Part shown: positions 7,201 through 15,860 of the stretch, one piece after another
Position numbering within the stretch: the first letter of the stretch is position 1
How the letters are laid out: each line of letters begins with the position of its first letter
Assembly (NCBI GenBank): GCA_002842985.1
Contig: PHEQ01000007.1
Location: 1 to 64,000 of the forward strand
Reading direction: 5' to 3'
Origin: Alphaproteobacteria bacterium HGW-Alphaproteobacteria-1
GTDB taxonomy: Bacteria; Pseudomonadota; Alphaproteobacteria; Rhodobacterales; Rhodobacteraceae
Length of the DNA: 64,000 bases
Translations under genes and position numbers: made by a program
The notes under the pieces: model-generated
What the model saw: the letters and a program-made list of their open reading frames with translations, nothing else
Database searches by the model: none
Told to the model about the DNA's origin: nothing

Positions 7201-8133
7201 CGTCATTGTCGGTATCTGCATCGTCAGCTCAGCCGTCGGGCGTTGCTTTATACGGAAATGGTGACGGCGTCGGCGCTGGTCCGGGGCGGGGCGGTGCATC
7301 TGCTCGATCACAGCCCAGAGGAGCATCCGGTGGCGCTTCAACTGGGCGGGTCGGACCCCGTAGAACTGGCGCGGGCAGCAAAATTGGGGGCGGAGGCCGG
7401 CTATGCCGAGATCAACCTCAACTGTGGCTGCCCGTCGGACCGGGTGCAGTCGGGCACGTTCGGGGCGGTGCTGATGCGCGATCCGGGCCTCGTGGCCGAC
7501 TGCTGTGCCGCGATGATCGCGGCACAACCGCGCGAGGTGACGGTCAAGTGCCGCATCGGCGTCGATGAGCAGGACCCCGAGGAGGTCTTGCCGGAGTTTC
7601 TCGCGCGGATCGTGGCGGCGGGAGTGGGGCGCGTGATCATCCATGCGCGCAAGGCCTGGCTGGACGGGCTCAGCCCGAAGGACAACCGCGAAATCCCGCC
7701 GCTCGATTACGGGTTGGTGCAGAGGATGAAGATGCTTTTTCCCAACCTGCATATCTCGGTCAATGGTGGCGTCACCTCGCTCGACGAGGCCGAGACACTG
7801 CTCGACGCGGGCCTTGACGGCGTCATGGTGGGGCGCGCGGCCTATCATCAGCCTGCCGATATCCTTTGTGCCGCCGACCGTCGGATATTCGGCGCGCCGG
7901 GGCTGGATTCGACACCCGAGGGCGCGGTGCGTGCGATGCTGCCCTATATCGAGGCGCATCTTGCGTCAGGTGGGCGGCTGCATCAGATCACGCGCCACAT
8001 GCTGGGCCTCTTCGCGGGCCGCCCCGGTGCGCGGGGCTGGCGGCGCACCCTGTCGGAGGGGGCGGTGCGCCCCGGTGCGGGGCCGGACCTTGTCGAAGCG
8101 GCGCTGATGCAGGTGGCGCGCGCGGCGGCGTGA
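7144..8133 (+). CDS. dusA: tRNA-dihydrouridine synthase DusA
   Basis: A 329-residue FMN-dependent TIM-barrel enzyme that reduces uridine at positions 20/20a of the tRNA D-loop using NADPH. It shows APMMDWTDRHCR near the start, the catalytic NLNCGCPS motif (91-98, Cys96 as general acid), KCRIGVD, HARKAWLDGLSPKDNRE and GRAAYHQP, all typical of the DusA branch. Length is normal. The first 10 or so codons (MQINQHARLS) are AT-rich, unlike the rest, and a decayed integrase lies just upstream, so the 5' end was probably rebuilt by an inserted element. The gene converges on mnmH with a 2-nt gap. Confidence 0.95.
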   Translation: MQINQHARLSCAPMMDWTDRHCRYLHRQLSRRALLYTEMVTASALVRGGAVHLLDHSPEEHPVALQLGGSDPVELARAAKLGAEAGYAEINLNCGCPSDRVQSGTFGAVLMRDPGLVADCCAAMIAAQPREVTVKCRIGVDEQDPEEVLPEFLARIVAAGVGRVIIHARKAWLDGLSPKDNREIPPLDYGLVQRMKMLFPNLHISVNGGVTSLDEAETLLDAGLDGVMVGRAAYHQPADILCAADRRIFGAPGLDSTPEGAVRAMLPYIEAHLASGGRLHQITRHMLGLFAGRPGARGWRRTLSEGAVRPGAGPDLVEAALMQVARAAA

Positions 8134-8135
8134 CG

Positions 8136-9170
8136 TCAGGCGTAGCGCGAATTGAGGCGCAGGGCGGCGGCGCGCAGGGTCGGCGCTGTGAGATCGGGCA
8201 AGGCGAGTGGTTCGGCTTCGGCGCGGCTCATGCGGCTATAGCGCGGGTCGTAATGGGTGGCGATGAGTGCCTCGACCAGCGCGGCAAACGCGCCCTTTGC
8301 CGCAAGCTCACGCCATTCGGCCACATGCGCGCGCCCGTGATAGCGCACAAGCTGCCCGAGGATCGCATCGAGCCGCGCCGGATCGGCGATCAGGTCGGCA
8401 TAGTCGTCGAGGATATGGCACACCCGCGCCGAAATCGGGGCCGAGAGGCGCACGCTGCGCGCCGCTCTCATCGCCACGGCCAGCGTGGGCGGCAGGGTGA
8501 TGCGCCCGATGCGCGCGCTCTCGGCCTCGACAAAGACGGGCCGCGAGGGGTCGAGCGCGGCCACCTGCGCCGCAAGCGTGCTCTCGAACGCCTTTTGCGA
8601 GGGTTGCGACGTGCCCACGAGGCCAAAGAGCGAGCCGCGATGCCCCGCCATCGCCTCGAGATCGAGCACCTGCGCGCCCGTCGCCTCAAGATGGGCCAGA
8701 AGTCGCGTCTTGGCGGTGCCTGTGCCGCCGTCGATCAGCACGACCGGACAGGGCAGGGGGCTGTCATAGAGGGCTGCGACCACAAGGCGGCGATAGCTGC
8801 GATAGCCGCCCTCGACCGTATCCGCCCGCCAGCCGATCTGTTGCAGGATCGACGTGAACGAGCCGGACCGCTGCCCGCCGCGCCAGCAATAGACCAGCGG
8901 ACGCCAGCCGCCCGAACGATCCGCGAGCGGGCCTTCGAGATGGGCGGCGGCATTGCGCGCGACCAGCGCCGCGCCGATCTTGCGTGCAAGAAACCGGTCT
9001 TGTTGCACATAGATCGTGCCAACGCGGGCGCGCTCTGCATCCGACAGGACCGGCAGGCTGATCGCGCCGGGGATGTGATCCTCGGCATATTCCGACGGCG
9101 CGCGCACGTCGATGACCTCGTCAAAAGGCAGGGCGGCGAGCGCCGAAAGGCTGGTGAGGTGGACGGGCAT
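8136..9170 (-). CDS. mnmH: tRNA 2-selenouridine synthase MnmH (SelU)
   Basis: A 344-residue protein that replaces sulfur by selenium, through a geranylated intermediate, in the wobble uridine mnm5s2U of certain tRNAs. An N-terminal rhodanese-like domain carries the active Cys95 in PLVYCWRGGQRSGS. It is followed by a P-loop domain with DGGTGTAKT (about 147-155). The ATG at 9170 is preferred because the rhodanese fold begins there; the frame stays open to 9278 without homology. Activity needs selenophosphate from SelD, which is not in this window, so selenium use by this strain is likely but not shown. Confidence 0.93.
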   Translation of the reverse strand: MPVHLTSLSALAALPFDEVIDVRAPSEYAEDHIPGAISLPVLSDAERARVGTIYVQQDRFLARKIGAALVARNAAAHLEGPLADRSGGWRPLVYCWRGGQRSGSFTSILQQIGWRADTVEGGYRSYRRLVVAALYDSPLPCPVVLIDGGTGTAKTRLLAHLEATGAQVLDLEAMAGHRGSLFGLVGTSQPSQKAFESTLAAQVAALDPSRPVFVEAESARIGRITLPPTLAVAMRAARSVRLSAPISARVCHILDDYADLIADPARLDAILGQLVRYHGRAHVAEWRELAAKGAFAALVEALIATHYDPRYSRMSRAEAEPLALPDLTAPTLRAAALRLNSRYA

Positions 9171-9382
9171 GCGCGGAGCCTTGCAAGACGGTGCGCCCTC
9201 CATGCCCGCCGCGCGCGCGCGGCGCAAGGGGTGGCGGTGGCCTTGCGTCCTCACCTTGCTTGTCCCGGCGCGTGGCACTCCTATCTTGAGCCGAAGAGAC
9301 GTGGGTGAAGCGGCGGACGCGCTCGACGTGGCGCGTGCGCCTCACATCGCCCGGATTTCCTTGGCTTGAAGGAGACAAAGAG

Positions 9383-9862
9383 ATGGTCATGATCACACCC
9401 TCCCGCCGGACCGTGATTGTCGGGGCGGCGGCCTTTGCGGCCACCGGCCTCGTGGTGCCCGCGCAGGCAAAGGGGCTGGCCCCCACCCAAACGATGCGGG
9501 GCGGGGCCAACAACTATCTGCCCGGCGCGCCCATCGTCGAGCGGATCGGCGGCGGCGGTTTCTGGATGAGCGGGACCGTGCGGCGCGCGGGCGACGGGGC
9601 CCCTTTGCCCGGCCAGCGCATCCAGATATGGGCGCATACCACCGAAGGGCATGAGCGCGACCCCCACAGCCACGGCGCGACGCTGACCGATGCGAATGGC
9701 GTCTTTCGCCTCGAGATGCCGCAGATCGTGCCGGCCTTCGGCCAACCGCACGCGCATCTGGCCTATGACAGCGGTGCGTTCGAGACGGTGTTCCTGCGTC
9801 CGGTCATGGCCAGCGCGCGCGACACGAGCCTGACCGCCGATTTCGTGCTGATGCCTGTCTGA
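9383..9862 (+). CDS. Tat-exported intradiol-dioxygenase-like/transthyretin-fold protein
   Basis: A 159-residue protein. Its N-terminus has a twin-arginine signal (SRRTVIVGAAAFAATG, then a cleavage-type PAQA), so it should be exported folded. The mature part resembles the beta-sandwich of intradiol ring-cleavage dioxygenases: SGTVRRAGDGAPLPGQRIQI, then WAHTTEG, GATLTDANGVFRLEMP and QPHAHLAY. The usual Tyr/Tyr/His/His iron ligands cannot be confirmed by eye, though several His are present. RBS AAGGAG lies 9 nt before ATG 9383. The next gene, a ferric-reductase-like membrane protein, follows after 2-5 nt, so the two are probably one operon. Substrate unknown. Confidence 0.7.
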   Translation: MVMITPSRRTVIVGAAAFAATGLVVPAQAKGLAPTQTMRGGANNYLPGAPIVERIGGGGFWMSGTVRRAGDGAPLPGQRIQIWAHTTEGHERDPHSHGATLTDANGVFRLEMPQIVPAFGQPHAHLAYDSGAFETVFLRPVMASARDTSLTADFVLMPV

Positions 9863-9867
9863 GCGTG

Positions 9868-10473
9868 ATGACCGCGCGCAGGGCGATGCTGATCTGGGGC
9901 GGTGTCGCGACTGCCGTGATCGCCCCGCTCGCGGTTGCCGCGACAAGCCCGCTCTTGGCCTGGCGCGAGCCGGTCTATATCGCGGCGGGCTTTGCCGGGG
10001 TGGTGGCCATGGCGCTGATGTTGCTGCAACCGCTCCTGGCGGGGGGCTATCTTCCGGGGCTGGGCGCACGGCGCGGGCGTTGGGTGCATCGCGTGACCGG
10101 CGTCGCGCTGGTGGTCGCGGTTATCGGTCATGTGGTCGGTCTCTGGATCACCAGCCCGCCCGATGCGATCGACGCGCTGCTCCTGCGCTCGCCTACGCCC
10201 TTCGCGCTCTGGGGGGTGATTGCCATGTGGGGGGTGTTTGCGGCCGCCCTTTTGGCGCTGATGCGCGCGCGGTTGCGACCACGGATCTGGCGGCTTGGCC
10301 ATGGCTGCATCGTGGCGCTTGTCGTTGTCACAAGCGCCGCCCATGCCCTGCTCATCGAGGGGACGATGGGCACCATGACCAAGGCCGCTCTGTGCATCCT
10401 GGCCGTTGTTGCCACCGCCAAGGTGCTGAGCGATTTGCGTATCTGGCGGCTGTTTCGTCCGCGACGGACGTGA
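9868..10473 (+). CDS. Ferric-reductase-like transmembrane protein
   Basis: A membrane protein of about 201 residues with five or six hydrophobic segments. His residues inside helices (WVHRVTGVALVVAVIGHVVG and LGHGCIVALVVVTSAAHALL) are arranged as the haem ligands of the ferric reductase/MsrQ transmembrane family. It has no flavin or NAD domain, so it probably passes electrons between quinone or a separate partner and a periplasmic acceptor. It is co-transcribed with the Tat-exported protein at 9383, which is a likely partner. GTG 9865 directly before ATG 9868 could also start it. Confidence 0.75.
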   Translation: MTARRAMLIWGGVATAVIAPLAVAATSPLLAWREPVYIAAGFAGVVAMALMLLQPLLAGGYLPGLGARRGRWVHRVTGVALVVAVIGHVVGLWITSPPDAIDALLLRSPTPFALWGVIAMWGVFAAALLALMRARLRPRIWRLGHGCIVALVVVTSAAHALLIEGTMGTMTKAALCILAVVATAKVLSDLRIWRLFRPRRT

Positions 10474-10509
10474 GAAGGGGGGCGCGCGGCCCCCCTTGCG
10501 ATGCGTCTA

Positions 10510-11568
10510 TCAGGCGCGGCGGCGGCGGCTTCCGGCGCGGCCACCGACGCGGGCCTCTTCACCCGGCTTGGGCGGTGCCTTGTTGAACTTGATCCAGTTG
10601 CCGCCATGCGGGTCGTTGTTCATAAGGAAATTGGCGGCCATGATCGCCTCCATCTCCTTGCCCGGGCGCGCCTTGGTGCTGCCCAGACCGAAAAGCTGAC
10701 AGAAGGTCTCGTCATCCATGTCCGCAGGGATCATCAGACCAGCCGCCGCCACTTCGGCCTTTTTCGCCGCAATCTCGGCCTGTTTGACCGGCAGGGCGAT
10801 GGGGTTCATGATGGCGCTTGTCATGCCCGCGCCGATTGCCATGGGCAGGAAGGCGTTGTTGATGCCGTGACGGTTGGGCAGCCCGAACGAGACATTGGAA
10901 GCACCACAGGTGGTGTTGACGCCCAACTCCTCGCGCAGACGGCGCACCAGCGTGAACACCTGAAGCCCCGCCGTCGCCATCGCCCCCACCGGCATGACCA
11001 GCGGATCGACCACGATATCATGCGCGGGAATGCCGAAATCGGCGGCGCGCTCGACGATCTTCTTGGCCACGGCGAACCGCACATCCGGGTCCTCGGAAAT
11101 GCCGGTATCGTCGTTGGAGATGGCCACCACCGGCACGTTGTATTTCTTCACCAGTGGCAGCACGTATTCAAGCCGCTCTTCCTCGCCTGTCACCGAGTTG
11201 AGCAGCGGGCGGCCATGCGCGGCCTTGAGCCCCGCCTCAAGTGCTGCGGGCACCGATGAATCGATGCACAGCGGCAGATCGACCAGCCCTTGCACCAGCT
11301 CGATCATCTTGGTCATCAGCGGCGGCTCGGTCTCGTTGGGGTTGGGGTTGGAGTTGTAGACCACGCCCGCGTTGATATCGAGCACGGTCGCGCCAGCGGC
11401 GGCCTGCGCGATGGCATCCGACTCCACGGTCGAGAAATCCCCCGCCTCGAGCTCGGCGGCAAGCTTCTTGCGACCGGTGGGGTTGATGCGTTCCCCGATC
11501 ACGCAGAACGGCTCGTCAAAGCCGATGATTGCGGTCCTGGTCTTGCTCTCGACGATGGTGCGGGTCAT
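10510..11568 (-). CDS. Methyltetrahydrofolate-binding methyltransferase (pterin-binding part of split methionine synthase)
   Basis: A 352-residue protein with the dihydropteroate-synthase-like TIM barrel of cobalamin-dependent methyltransferases: CVIGERINPTGRKK at the start, then ATVLDINAG, DLPLCIDSS, LLNSVTGEEE, VVAISNDD, DIVVDPLVMPVG and NTTCGASNVSFGLPNRH. It should pass the methyl group of 5-methyl-THF to a corrinoid. It corresponds to the folate module of MetH, which in roseobacters is encoded separately from the homocysteine and B12 modules. It is last in an operon, with 3 nt after metF; its RBS AAGGAT overlaps the metF end. The C-terminal 20 residues are Arg-rich. The homocysteine module is at 21401; no corrinoid protein is in the window. 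Confidence 0.88.
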   Translation of the reverse strand: MTRTIVESKTRTAIIGFDEPFCVIGERINPTGRKKLAAELEAGDFSTVESDAIAQAAAGATVLDINAGVVYNSNPNPNETEPPLMTKMIELVQGLVDLPLCIDSSVPAALEAGLKAAHGRPLLNSVTGEEERLEYVLPLVKKYNVPVVAISNDDTGISEDPDVRFAVAKKIVERAADFGIPAHDIVVDPLVMPVGAMATAGLQVFTLVRRLREELGVNTTCGASNVSFGLPNRHGINNAFLPMAIGAGMTSAIMNPIALPVKQAEIAAKKAEVAAAGLMIPADMDDETFCQLFGLGSTKARPGKEMEAIMAANFLMNNDPHGGNWIKFNKAPPKPGEEARVGGRAGSRRRRA

Positions 11569-11571
11569 GCT

Positions 11572-12498
11572 CTATCCTTGTTTGCTGGCCGGGACGCCCG
11601 AGGCGCCGCCGTTGTCGATGGCCCATTGGGCATTGGCCTTGATCCCGCCAAGCGGGAAGAAATGCACGCGCTCGATCAGGCTCTCGGGATTGTCGGCCTT
11701 GTGCGCGGCAAGTGCCGTCAGAACCTCGGTTGGCTCATAGGGCAGCAGCAGCTTGGAGACATCCATCGCGCGCTTCTGCAACACCTTGAGCGACGGCCCC
11801 ACACCACAGGCAATAGCGAACTTGATCAGCGTTTGCAATTTCGCAGGCCCCGCGATGCCGATATGGATGGGCAGGCGGATACCGGCCGCGCGCAGCGCAT
11901 CGGCCCATTTCACGATCGGCCCCGCGTCAAAGGCGAACTGCGTGGCAAGCGCCATCTCGGCATCGCTGGTTTCCGAGAATTTCTGTTTCCAGCGAAGGGC
12001 GTCCTCGACATTCTTCATGCTGCCATCGGGGTCGATATCGCGGTTTCCCTCGGGGTGGCCCGCGACGTGCAGCCGCTTGAATCCGGCCTTCCCGAACGCG
12101 CCCGACTCCAGAAGCTGCATCGAGGAGTGGAAATCGCCATGTGGCGTGGCCACGCCCCCGGCCAGCAAAAGCGCCTGGCTGACCCCTGCCTCGCCCTGAT
12201 AGCGCGCGATCCAGTCGGCAAGCGTGGCGCGGTCGCGGATGATGCGCGCCGGGAAATGCGGCATGACCGGATAGCCCTCGCGCGAAAGGCGCTTGGCGGT
12301 GGCGACCATGTCCTCGATCGGCGTGCCCTCGATATGGGCGATATAGACGCGGGTGCCGCGCGGCAGCAGCTCGCGGAAATCCTCGACCTTCTCGGCGGTG
12401 CGCGGCATCACCTCGATGGAATAGCCCTCGAGAAAGGCCTCCACCTGACCGTTCGCCGGGGTCGTCGTCTCACGCCGTCTGAAATTCAAAAGTGCCAT
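11572..12498 (-). CDS. metF: Methylenetetrahydrofolate reductase (MetF family)
   Basis: A 308-residue FAD-linked TIM-barrel protein that reduces 5,10-methylene-THF to 5-methyl-THF. It shows YSIEVMPRTAEKVEDF at the N-terminus, YIAHIEGT, FPARIIRD, LLLAGGVATPHGDFHSSMQL, HVAGHPEGNRDI and ATQFAFDAGPIVKW, in the order of the family. Start ATG 12498 has a GGAGG site 7 nt upstream. The upstream gene is 30 nt away and the downstream methyltransferase 3 nt away, so substrate production and use are encoded together. It is somewhat divergent from enterobacterial MetF, as is common for the alphaproteobacterial form found in demethylation operons. Confidence 0.88.
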   Translation of the reverse strand: MALLNFRRRETTTPANGQVEAFLEGYSIEVMPRTAEKVEDFRELLPRGTRVYIAHIEGTPIEDMVATAKRLSREGYPVMPHFPARIIRDRATLADWIARYQGEAGVSQALLLAGGVATPHGDFHSSMQLLESGAFGKAGFKRLHVAGHPEGNRDIDPDGSMKNVEDALRWKQKFSETSDAEMALATQFAFDAGPIVKWADALRAAGIRLPIHIGIAGPAKLQTLIKFAIACGVGPSLKVLQKRAMDVSKLLLPYEPTEVLTALAAHKADNPESLIERVHFFPLGGIKANAQWAIDNGGASGVPASKQG

Positions 12499-12528
12499 CG
12501 CGGCCTCCCATAGCGATCCGGGGCGCAT

Positions 12529-12825
12529 TCATGCCCAGCCATCATTGGCGATCAGCGCCTTGAGGCGGTCCTGATCGTAATGGGAATCGATCCTTGCGGC
12601 CTCGGCACGGGCCACCTCGTCCTGATCCCCTTCGACGGCATAGGGCTCGGCCTTGCGCCACTCGGCGAGGTAGGCATCCGTGCCCGCCGCGCCCGTCTTC
12701 ATCGCGGCGCGGTCGATGGCCTGCTCGAAACGCTCGGGCAGTTGCACCTTGGCGCCCCGGCGCCCCTTGCCGACGATGACCTGCGCGGGAATATCCCGCC
12801 AGTAGACGATAGTGACATCAACCAT
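12529..12825 (-). CDS. Small virulence-factor-like (PF13769-type) protein of the metF operon
   Basis: A 98-residue soluble protein (MVDVTIVYWRDIPAQVIVGK, then GRRGAKVQLPERFEQAIDRA, EWRKAEPY and a C-terminal SHYDQDRLKALIANDGWA). It resembles the small family named after a conserved virulence factor; its biochemical role is unknown. ATG 12825 has AAGGA upstream. It heads the operon with metF and the pterin-binding methyltransferase, which points to a role in one-carbon or corrinoid methyl transfer rather than virulence. This reading is inference from position. Confidence 0.7.
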   Translation of the reverse strand: MVDVTIVYWRDIPAQVIVGKGRRGAKVQLPERFEQAIDRAAMKTGAAGTDAYLAEWRKAEPYAVEGDQDEVARAEAARIDSHYDQDRLKALIANDGWA

Positions 12826-13011
12826 GGCCGATTCCTTTTCCGTGCCCCTCAGTAATCCACCACCCGACGCGCGCGGTGTCGGATTTCGACGCAAAGGGAT
12901 CAAGCAGCGACGCGGTCAATCTAATCGCGCCTTGCGGGTGGGGCCATGGCGCGGGATGGGAAAAATTCTCAAGATCATCATGGGCGGCGCGTTGCTTCTG
13001 CGCGCGCAATG

Positions 13012-13044
13012 AAAAACCGGACAAGGCGGCCTGCCTTGCCCGGT
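13012..13044 (-). terminator. Intrinsic terminator after rplY
   Basis: On the minus strand ACCGGGCAAGGC pairs with GCCTTGTCCGGT across a 5-nt loop, with one mismatch, followed by TTTTT. The hairpin begins 22 nt after the L25 stop codon. It separates rplY from the metF operon on the same strand. Confidence 0.9.
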
Positions 13045-13066
13045 CTATCCTGTCGCTCAGGGGGGC

Positions 13067-13693
13067 TCAGGCCTCTTCGGCCTCGCCCTCATCCTCGTCC
13101 TCGCCCTGCGACCGCAGCGCCGAGGGGGCGGAGATGTTGCAGATCACGAAATCGCGGTCCTTGATCACCGGCTCGGCCCCTTCGGGCAGGTCGATCATGC
13201 TGATCGTGACCACATCGCCGACCCGCTCGATCTTGGAGAGGTCCACCGTCAGGTGATCGGGGATGTCGCCCGCCAGCACGTTCAGTTCCACCTCGGGGCG
13301 CACCACGGTCAGCACGCCGCCCTTGCGCAGGGCCTTGCACTCGTCCTCATTGATGAAATCAACGTGGATAAAGAGATTGATCCGCGTGGTCCGGCGCAGG
13401 CGCATGAAATCGACATGCGTCGGCAGGTCCTTGACGACGTCGCGCTGCACGTCGCGGCAGATCACGCGCACATCCTCGTGGCCATCGACCTTGAGGTTGA
13501 AGAGCGTCGACTTGAAGCGGCCCTTCTTGAGCCGCTTGAGCAGCACGTTGAACGGCATCTGTATCGGCAAAGGATCGCGGTCCCCGCCATAGACAACACC
13601 CGGAACCATGTGCGCACGACGCGCTGCCCGAGCGGCGCCCTTGCCCGTCCCCGTGCGTTCCTGGGCGTGAAGATCAGGAATTTCTCCAGCCAT
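13067..13693 (-). CDS. rplY: 50S ribosomal protein L25/general stress protein Ctc
   Basis: A 208-residue long-form L25 that binds 5S rRNA. The N-terminal L25 domain has [20 protein letters not shown], then [14 protein letters not shown] and [19 protein letters not shown]. The C-terminal TL5/Ctc domain ends in an acidic tail ([12 protein letters not shown]). AAGGAG lies 8 nt before ATG 13693; the longer frame upstream to 13849 lacks homology. In many relatives pth follows, but here an intrinsic terminator and then the metF operon follow. Confidence 0.95.
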   Translation of the reverse strand: MAGEIPDLHAQERTGTGKGAARAARRAHMVPGVVYGGDRDPLPIQMPFNVLLKRLKKGRFKSTLFNLKVDGHEDVRVICRDVQRDVVKDLPTHVDFMRLRRTTRINLFIHVDFINEDECKALRKGGVLTVVRPEVELNVLAGDIPDHLTVDLSKIERVGDVVTISMIDLPEGAEPVIKDRDFVICNISAPSALRSQGEDEDEGEAEEA

Positions 13694-13849
13694 GTTTTTT
13701 CTCCTTGGCAAAAGCGGGATGCCTCCAAGGCTGTCACCCCGCATGAAACCGCGCTGATAGACCAAGCACGCCTGCTTGAAAAGGGCCAAAATGCCCACCG
13801 CCCCGGCTTCACTGTTCAATAAATACTCACATCGCGCCGCTTGCGGCAT

Positions 13850-15013
13850 TCACGCCCAGTCGCCCGCAAAGCCCTTCGGGATCAAGAGCACATCGCGGTC
13901 CAGATCGTGCACATCGCGTCGCCCGCACAGGCCCATCGTCGTATCGAGTTCCTTCCGGATCACCTCCAGCGCGCGGGTCACCCCCGGCTCACCCATGGCC
14001 CCCAGACCGTAGACGAACGAGCGCCCGATATAGGTGGCCCTGGCGCCAAGGCTCAGCGCCTTGAGCACGTCCTGACCCGAGCGGATGCCGCTGTCGAAAT
14101 GCACTTCGATCTTGTCGCCGACCGCCTCGGCGATCGCGGGCAGCGCGCGGATGGCCGAGAGCGCGCCGTCAAGCTGCCGGCCGCCATGGTTGGACACGAT
14201 GATCGCATCGGCGCCGACGTTGAGCGCCTCGGCTGCGTCGCGCACATCCATGATCCCCTTGATGATGAGCGGGCCGTCCCACATCTTGCGAAAGACGCGG
14301 ATACGGTCCCAGTCGAGCGCCTGATCGAAGGCCTCCGCCGTCCACGACGAGAGCGACGAGGGATCGGTCACGCCCTTGGCATGGCCCACGATATTGCCGA
14401 AAAAGCGCCGTTTCGTGCCCAGCATGCCCAGACCCCAGTGCACCTTGGTCATCATGTTGGCGATGGATTTGGCGGTGAGCTTGGGCGGGGCGCTCAACCC
14501 GTTCTTGAGGTCCTTGTGACGTTGCCCGAGCATCTGCAGATCGACCGTGATCATCGCCGCCGAGCAGTTGGCGGCCTTCGCCCGGTCGAAGAGGCGTTGC
14601 ATGAAATCGTCGTCCTTGAGCGTGTAGACCTGAAACCAGAACGGCTTTTCGGTATGCGCGGCCACGTCCTCGATGGAACAGATCGACATGGTCGACAGGG
14701 TGAAGGGTACGCCGAATTTCTCGGCCGCGCGCGCCGCCTTGATCTCGCCATCGGCGTGCTGCATCCCCGTGAGGCCCACGGGTGCAAGGCCAACGGGCAT
14801 CGCCACCTCCTGCCCGATCATCGTGGTCGCCAGATTGCGGCCCGTCATGTCGATGGCCACGCGCTGTTTCAGCCGCAATTGCGCGAAATCGCTGGTGTTT
14901 TCACGGAATGTCTGCTCGGTCCAACTGCCCGATTCCGCGTAGTCGTAGAACATCTTGGGCACGCGGCGGCGATAGATCTGCTTGAGATCGTCGATATTGG
15001 TGATGACGGGCAT
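13850..15013 (-). CDS. lldD: FMN-dependent L-lactate dehydrogenase
   Basis: A 387-residue alpha-hydroxy-acid oxidase family enzyme that oxidises L-lactate to pyruvate and feeds electrons to the respiratory chain. It shows VPKMFYDYAESGSWTEQTFR, PVGLAPVGLTGM, FWFQVYTLKD, MITVDLQMLGQRHKDLKNG, PLIIKGIM and the active-site SNHGGRQLDGA with its catalytic His. FDSGIRSGQDVLKALSLGA holds the FMN phosphate. ATG 15013 with GGAG 8 nt upstream is preferred over ATG 15031. A D-lactate dehydrogenase gene is also in this window (32700), so both isomers could be used. Confidence 0.93.
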   Translation of the reverse strand: MPVITNIDDLKQIYRRRVPKMFYDYAESGSWTEQTFRENTSDFAQLRLKQRVAIDMTGRNLATTMIGQEVAMPVGLAPVGLTGMQHADGEIKAARAAEKFGVPFTLSTMSICSIEDVAAHTEKPFWFQVYTLKDDDFMQRLFDRAKAANCSAAMITVDLQMLGQRHKDLKNGLSAPPKLTAKSIANMMTKVHWGLGMLGTKRRFFGNIVGHAKGVTDPSSLSSWTAEAFDQALDWDRIRVFRKMWDGPLIIKGIMDVRDAAEALNVGADAIIVSNHGGRQLDGALSAIRALPAIAEAVGDKIEVHFDSGIRSGQDVLKALSLGARATYIGRSFVYGLGAMGEPGVTRALEVIRKELDTTMGLCGRRDVHDLDRDVLLIPKGFAGDWA

Positions 15014-15103
15014 GGACGGCACTCCGGACATTGGCAAGACGGGCTTACCAGCACCGGGGTGCGCGCGCAATCTCGGGTGCGCAGGCGGCGCGCGCGCCTG
15101 TTC

Positions 15104-15763
15104 TCAACTCCCCACAAGCGGTTGCGCCTCGCGCAGGGCGGTATAGGTCAGAAGGAACATGCCGACCGGGGGTGCCTGGAGGGCCAGTGTCAGCCCCAGC
15201 GTCACGATCGTCAGCCGCATCGGCACGGAAGCGACGGCCGGCAATTTGCCCGCATCCACCGCCCCCGCCGCCCAGCCACCGCCCCTGGCACTCGCGCGCC
15301 GCTCCTGGGCAGCCGCCATGACCTCTTCCGAAAGGGTCGGCGCGCTTGTCCCGAGCAGGTCGAAACAGCGATCCATAAGGGCGCTGCCCACCGGGCGTGA
15401 CGCCGGGCCACGCAGGATCGCGTCATAGGGCAGGTAGGTTTGCACGCGCTCCACCGCGCGGTTCAGCAGCACCGAATAGGCCACGGCATCAAAGCCCGGG
15501 GCCTTCTTGCGGGCGGGCGGTCCGACGGCGATGACGAGGTAATACGGGTGATCTGCGCGCGCGGGCGGCAACCAGCCAAGTGCGATGCGCACGCGCTCGC
15601 GGTCGAGGAGCGCGACATCGTTTCCGTCCCAGGTCAGGCGCCGCACCTGCGTGGCCAACTCGCGCGAGGCGATATCGAATTCCTCGACGATGTCGGGGAA
15701 CTCCATCTCCGGCGGGGCGTGGTATTCAAGGGCGGCGATCTCGCCGAACTCCTGCCTGATCAT
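15104..15763 (-). CDS. Hypothetical protein with C-terminal membrane region
   Basis: A 219-residue protein. It has a soluble N-terminal domain (EFGEIAALEYHAPPEMEFPD, then WDGNDVALLDRERVRIALGW), a Gly/Ala-rich linker, and one or two hydrophobic segments near the C-terminus beginning SVPMRLTIVTLGLTLALQAP. I do not recognise the family. The segment resembles the C-terminus of the protein at 16785 (TAPMRLAVWMMTITLGLFAL), so the two may be distant paralogues sharing a membrane anchor. It is probably a cytoplasmic-face membrane protein. Confidence 0.65.
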   Translation of the reverse strand: MIRQEFGEIAALEYHAPPEMEFPDIVEEFDIASRELATQVRRLTWDGNDVALLDRERVRIALGWLPPARADHPYYLVIAVGPPARKKAPGFDAVAYSVLLNRAVERVQTYLPYDAILRGPASRPVGSALMDRCFDLLGTSAPTLSEEVMAAAQERRASARGGGWAAGAVDAGKLPAVASVPMRLTIVTLGLTLALQAPPVGMFLLTYTALREAQPLVGS

Positions 15764-15860
15764 TGTTCTTGGCCTCTTGGCTGACGTGCTCGTTGCTCGA
15801 TGACATTTTGTTCAACCTTTTACAGACCAGACCTGGTGACACTCTTACTGTCGGCGCCGC

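Noticed and set aside
12826-13011. Possible SAM or SAH riboswitch in the metF operon leader
   Set aside because: The leader was examined for SAM-II or SAH-type motifs and none was convincing; only the rplY terminator is clear.
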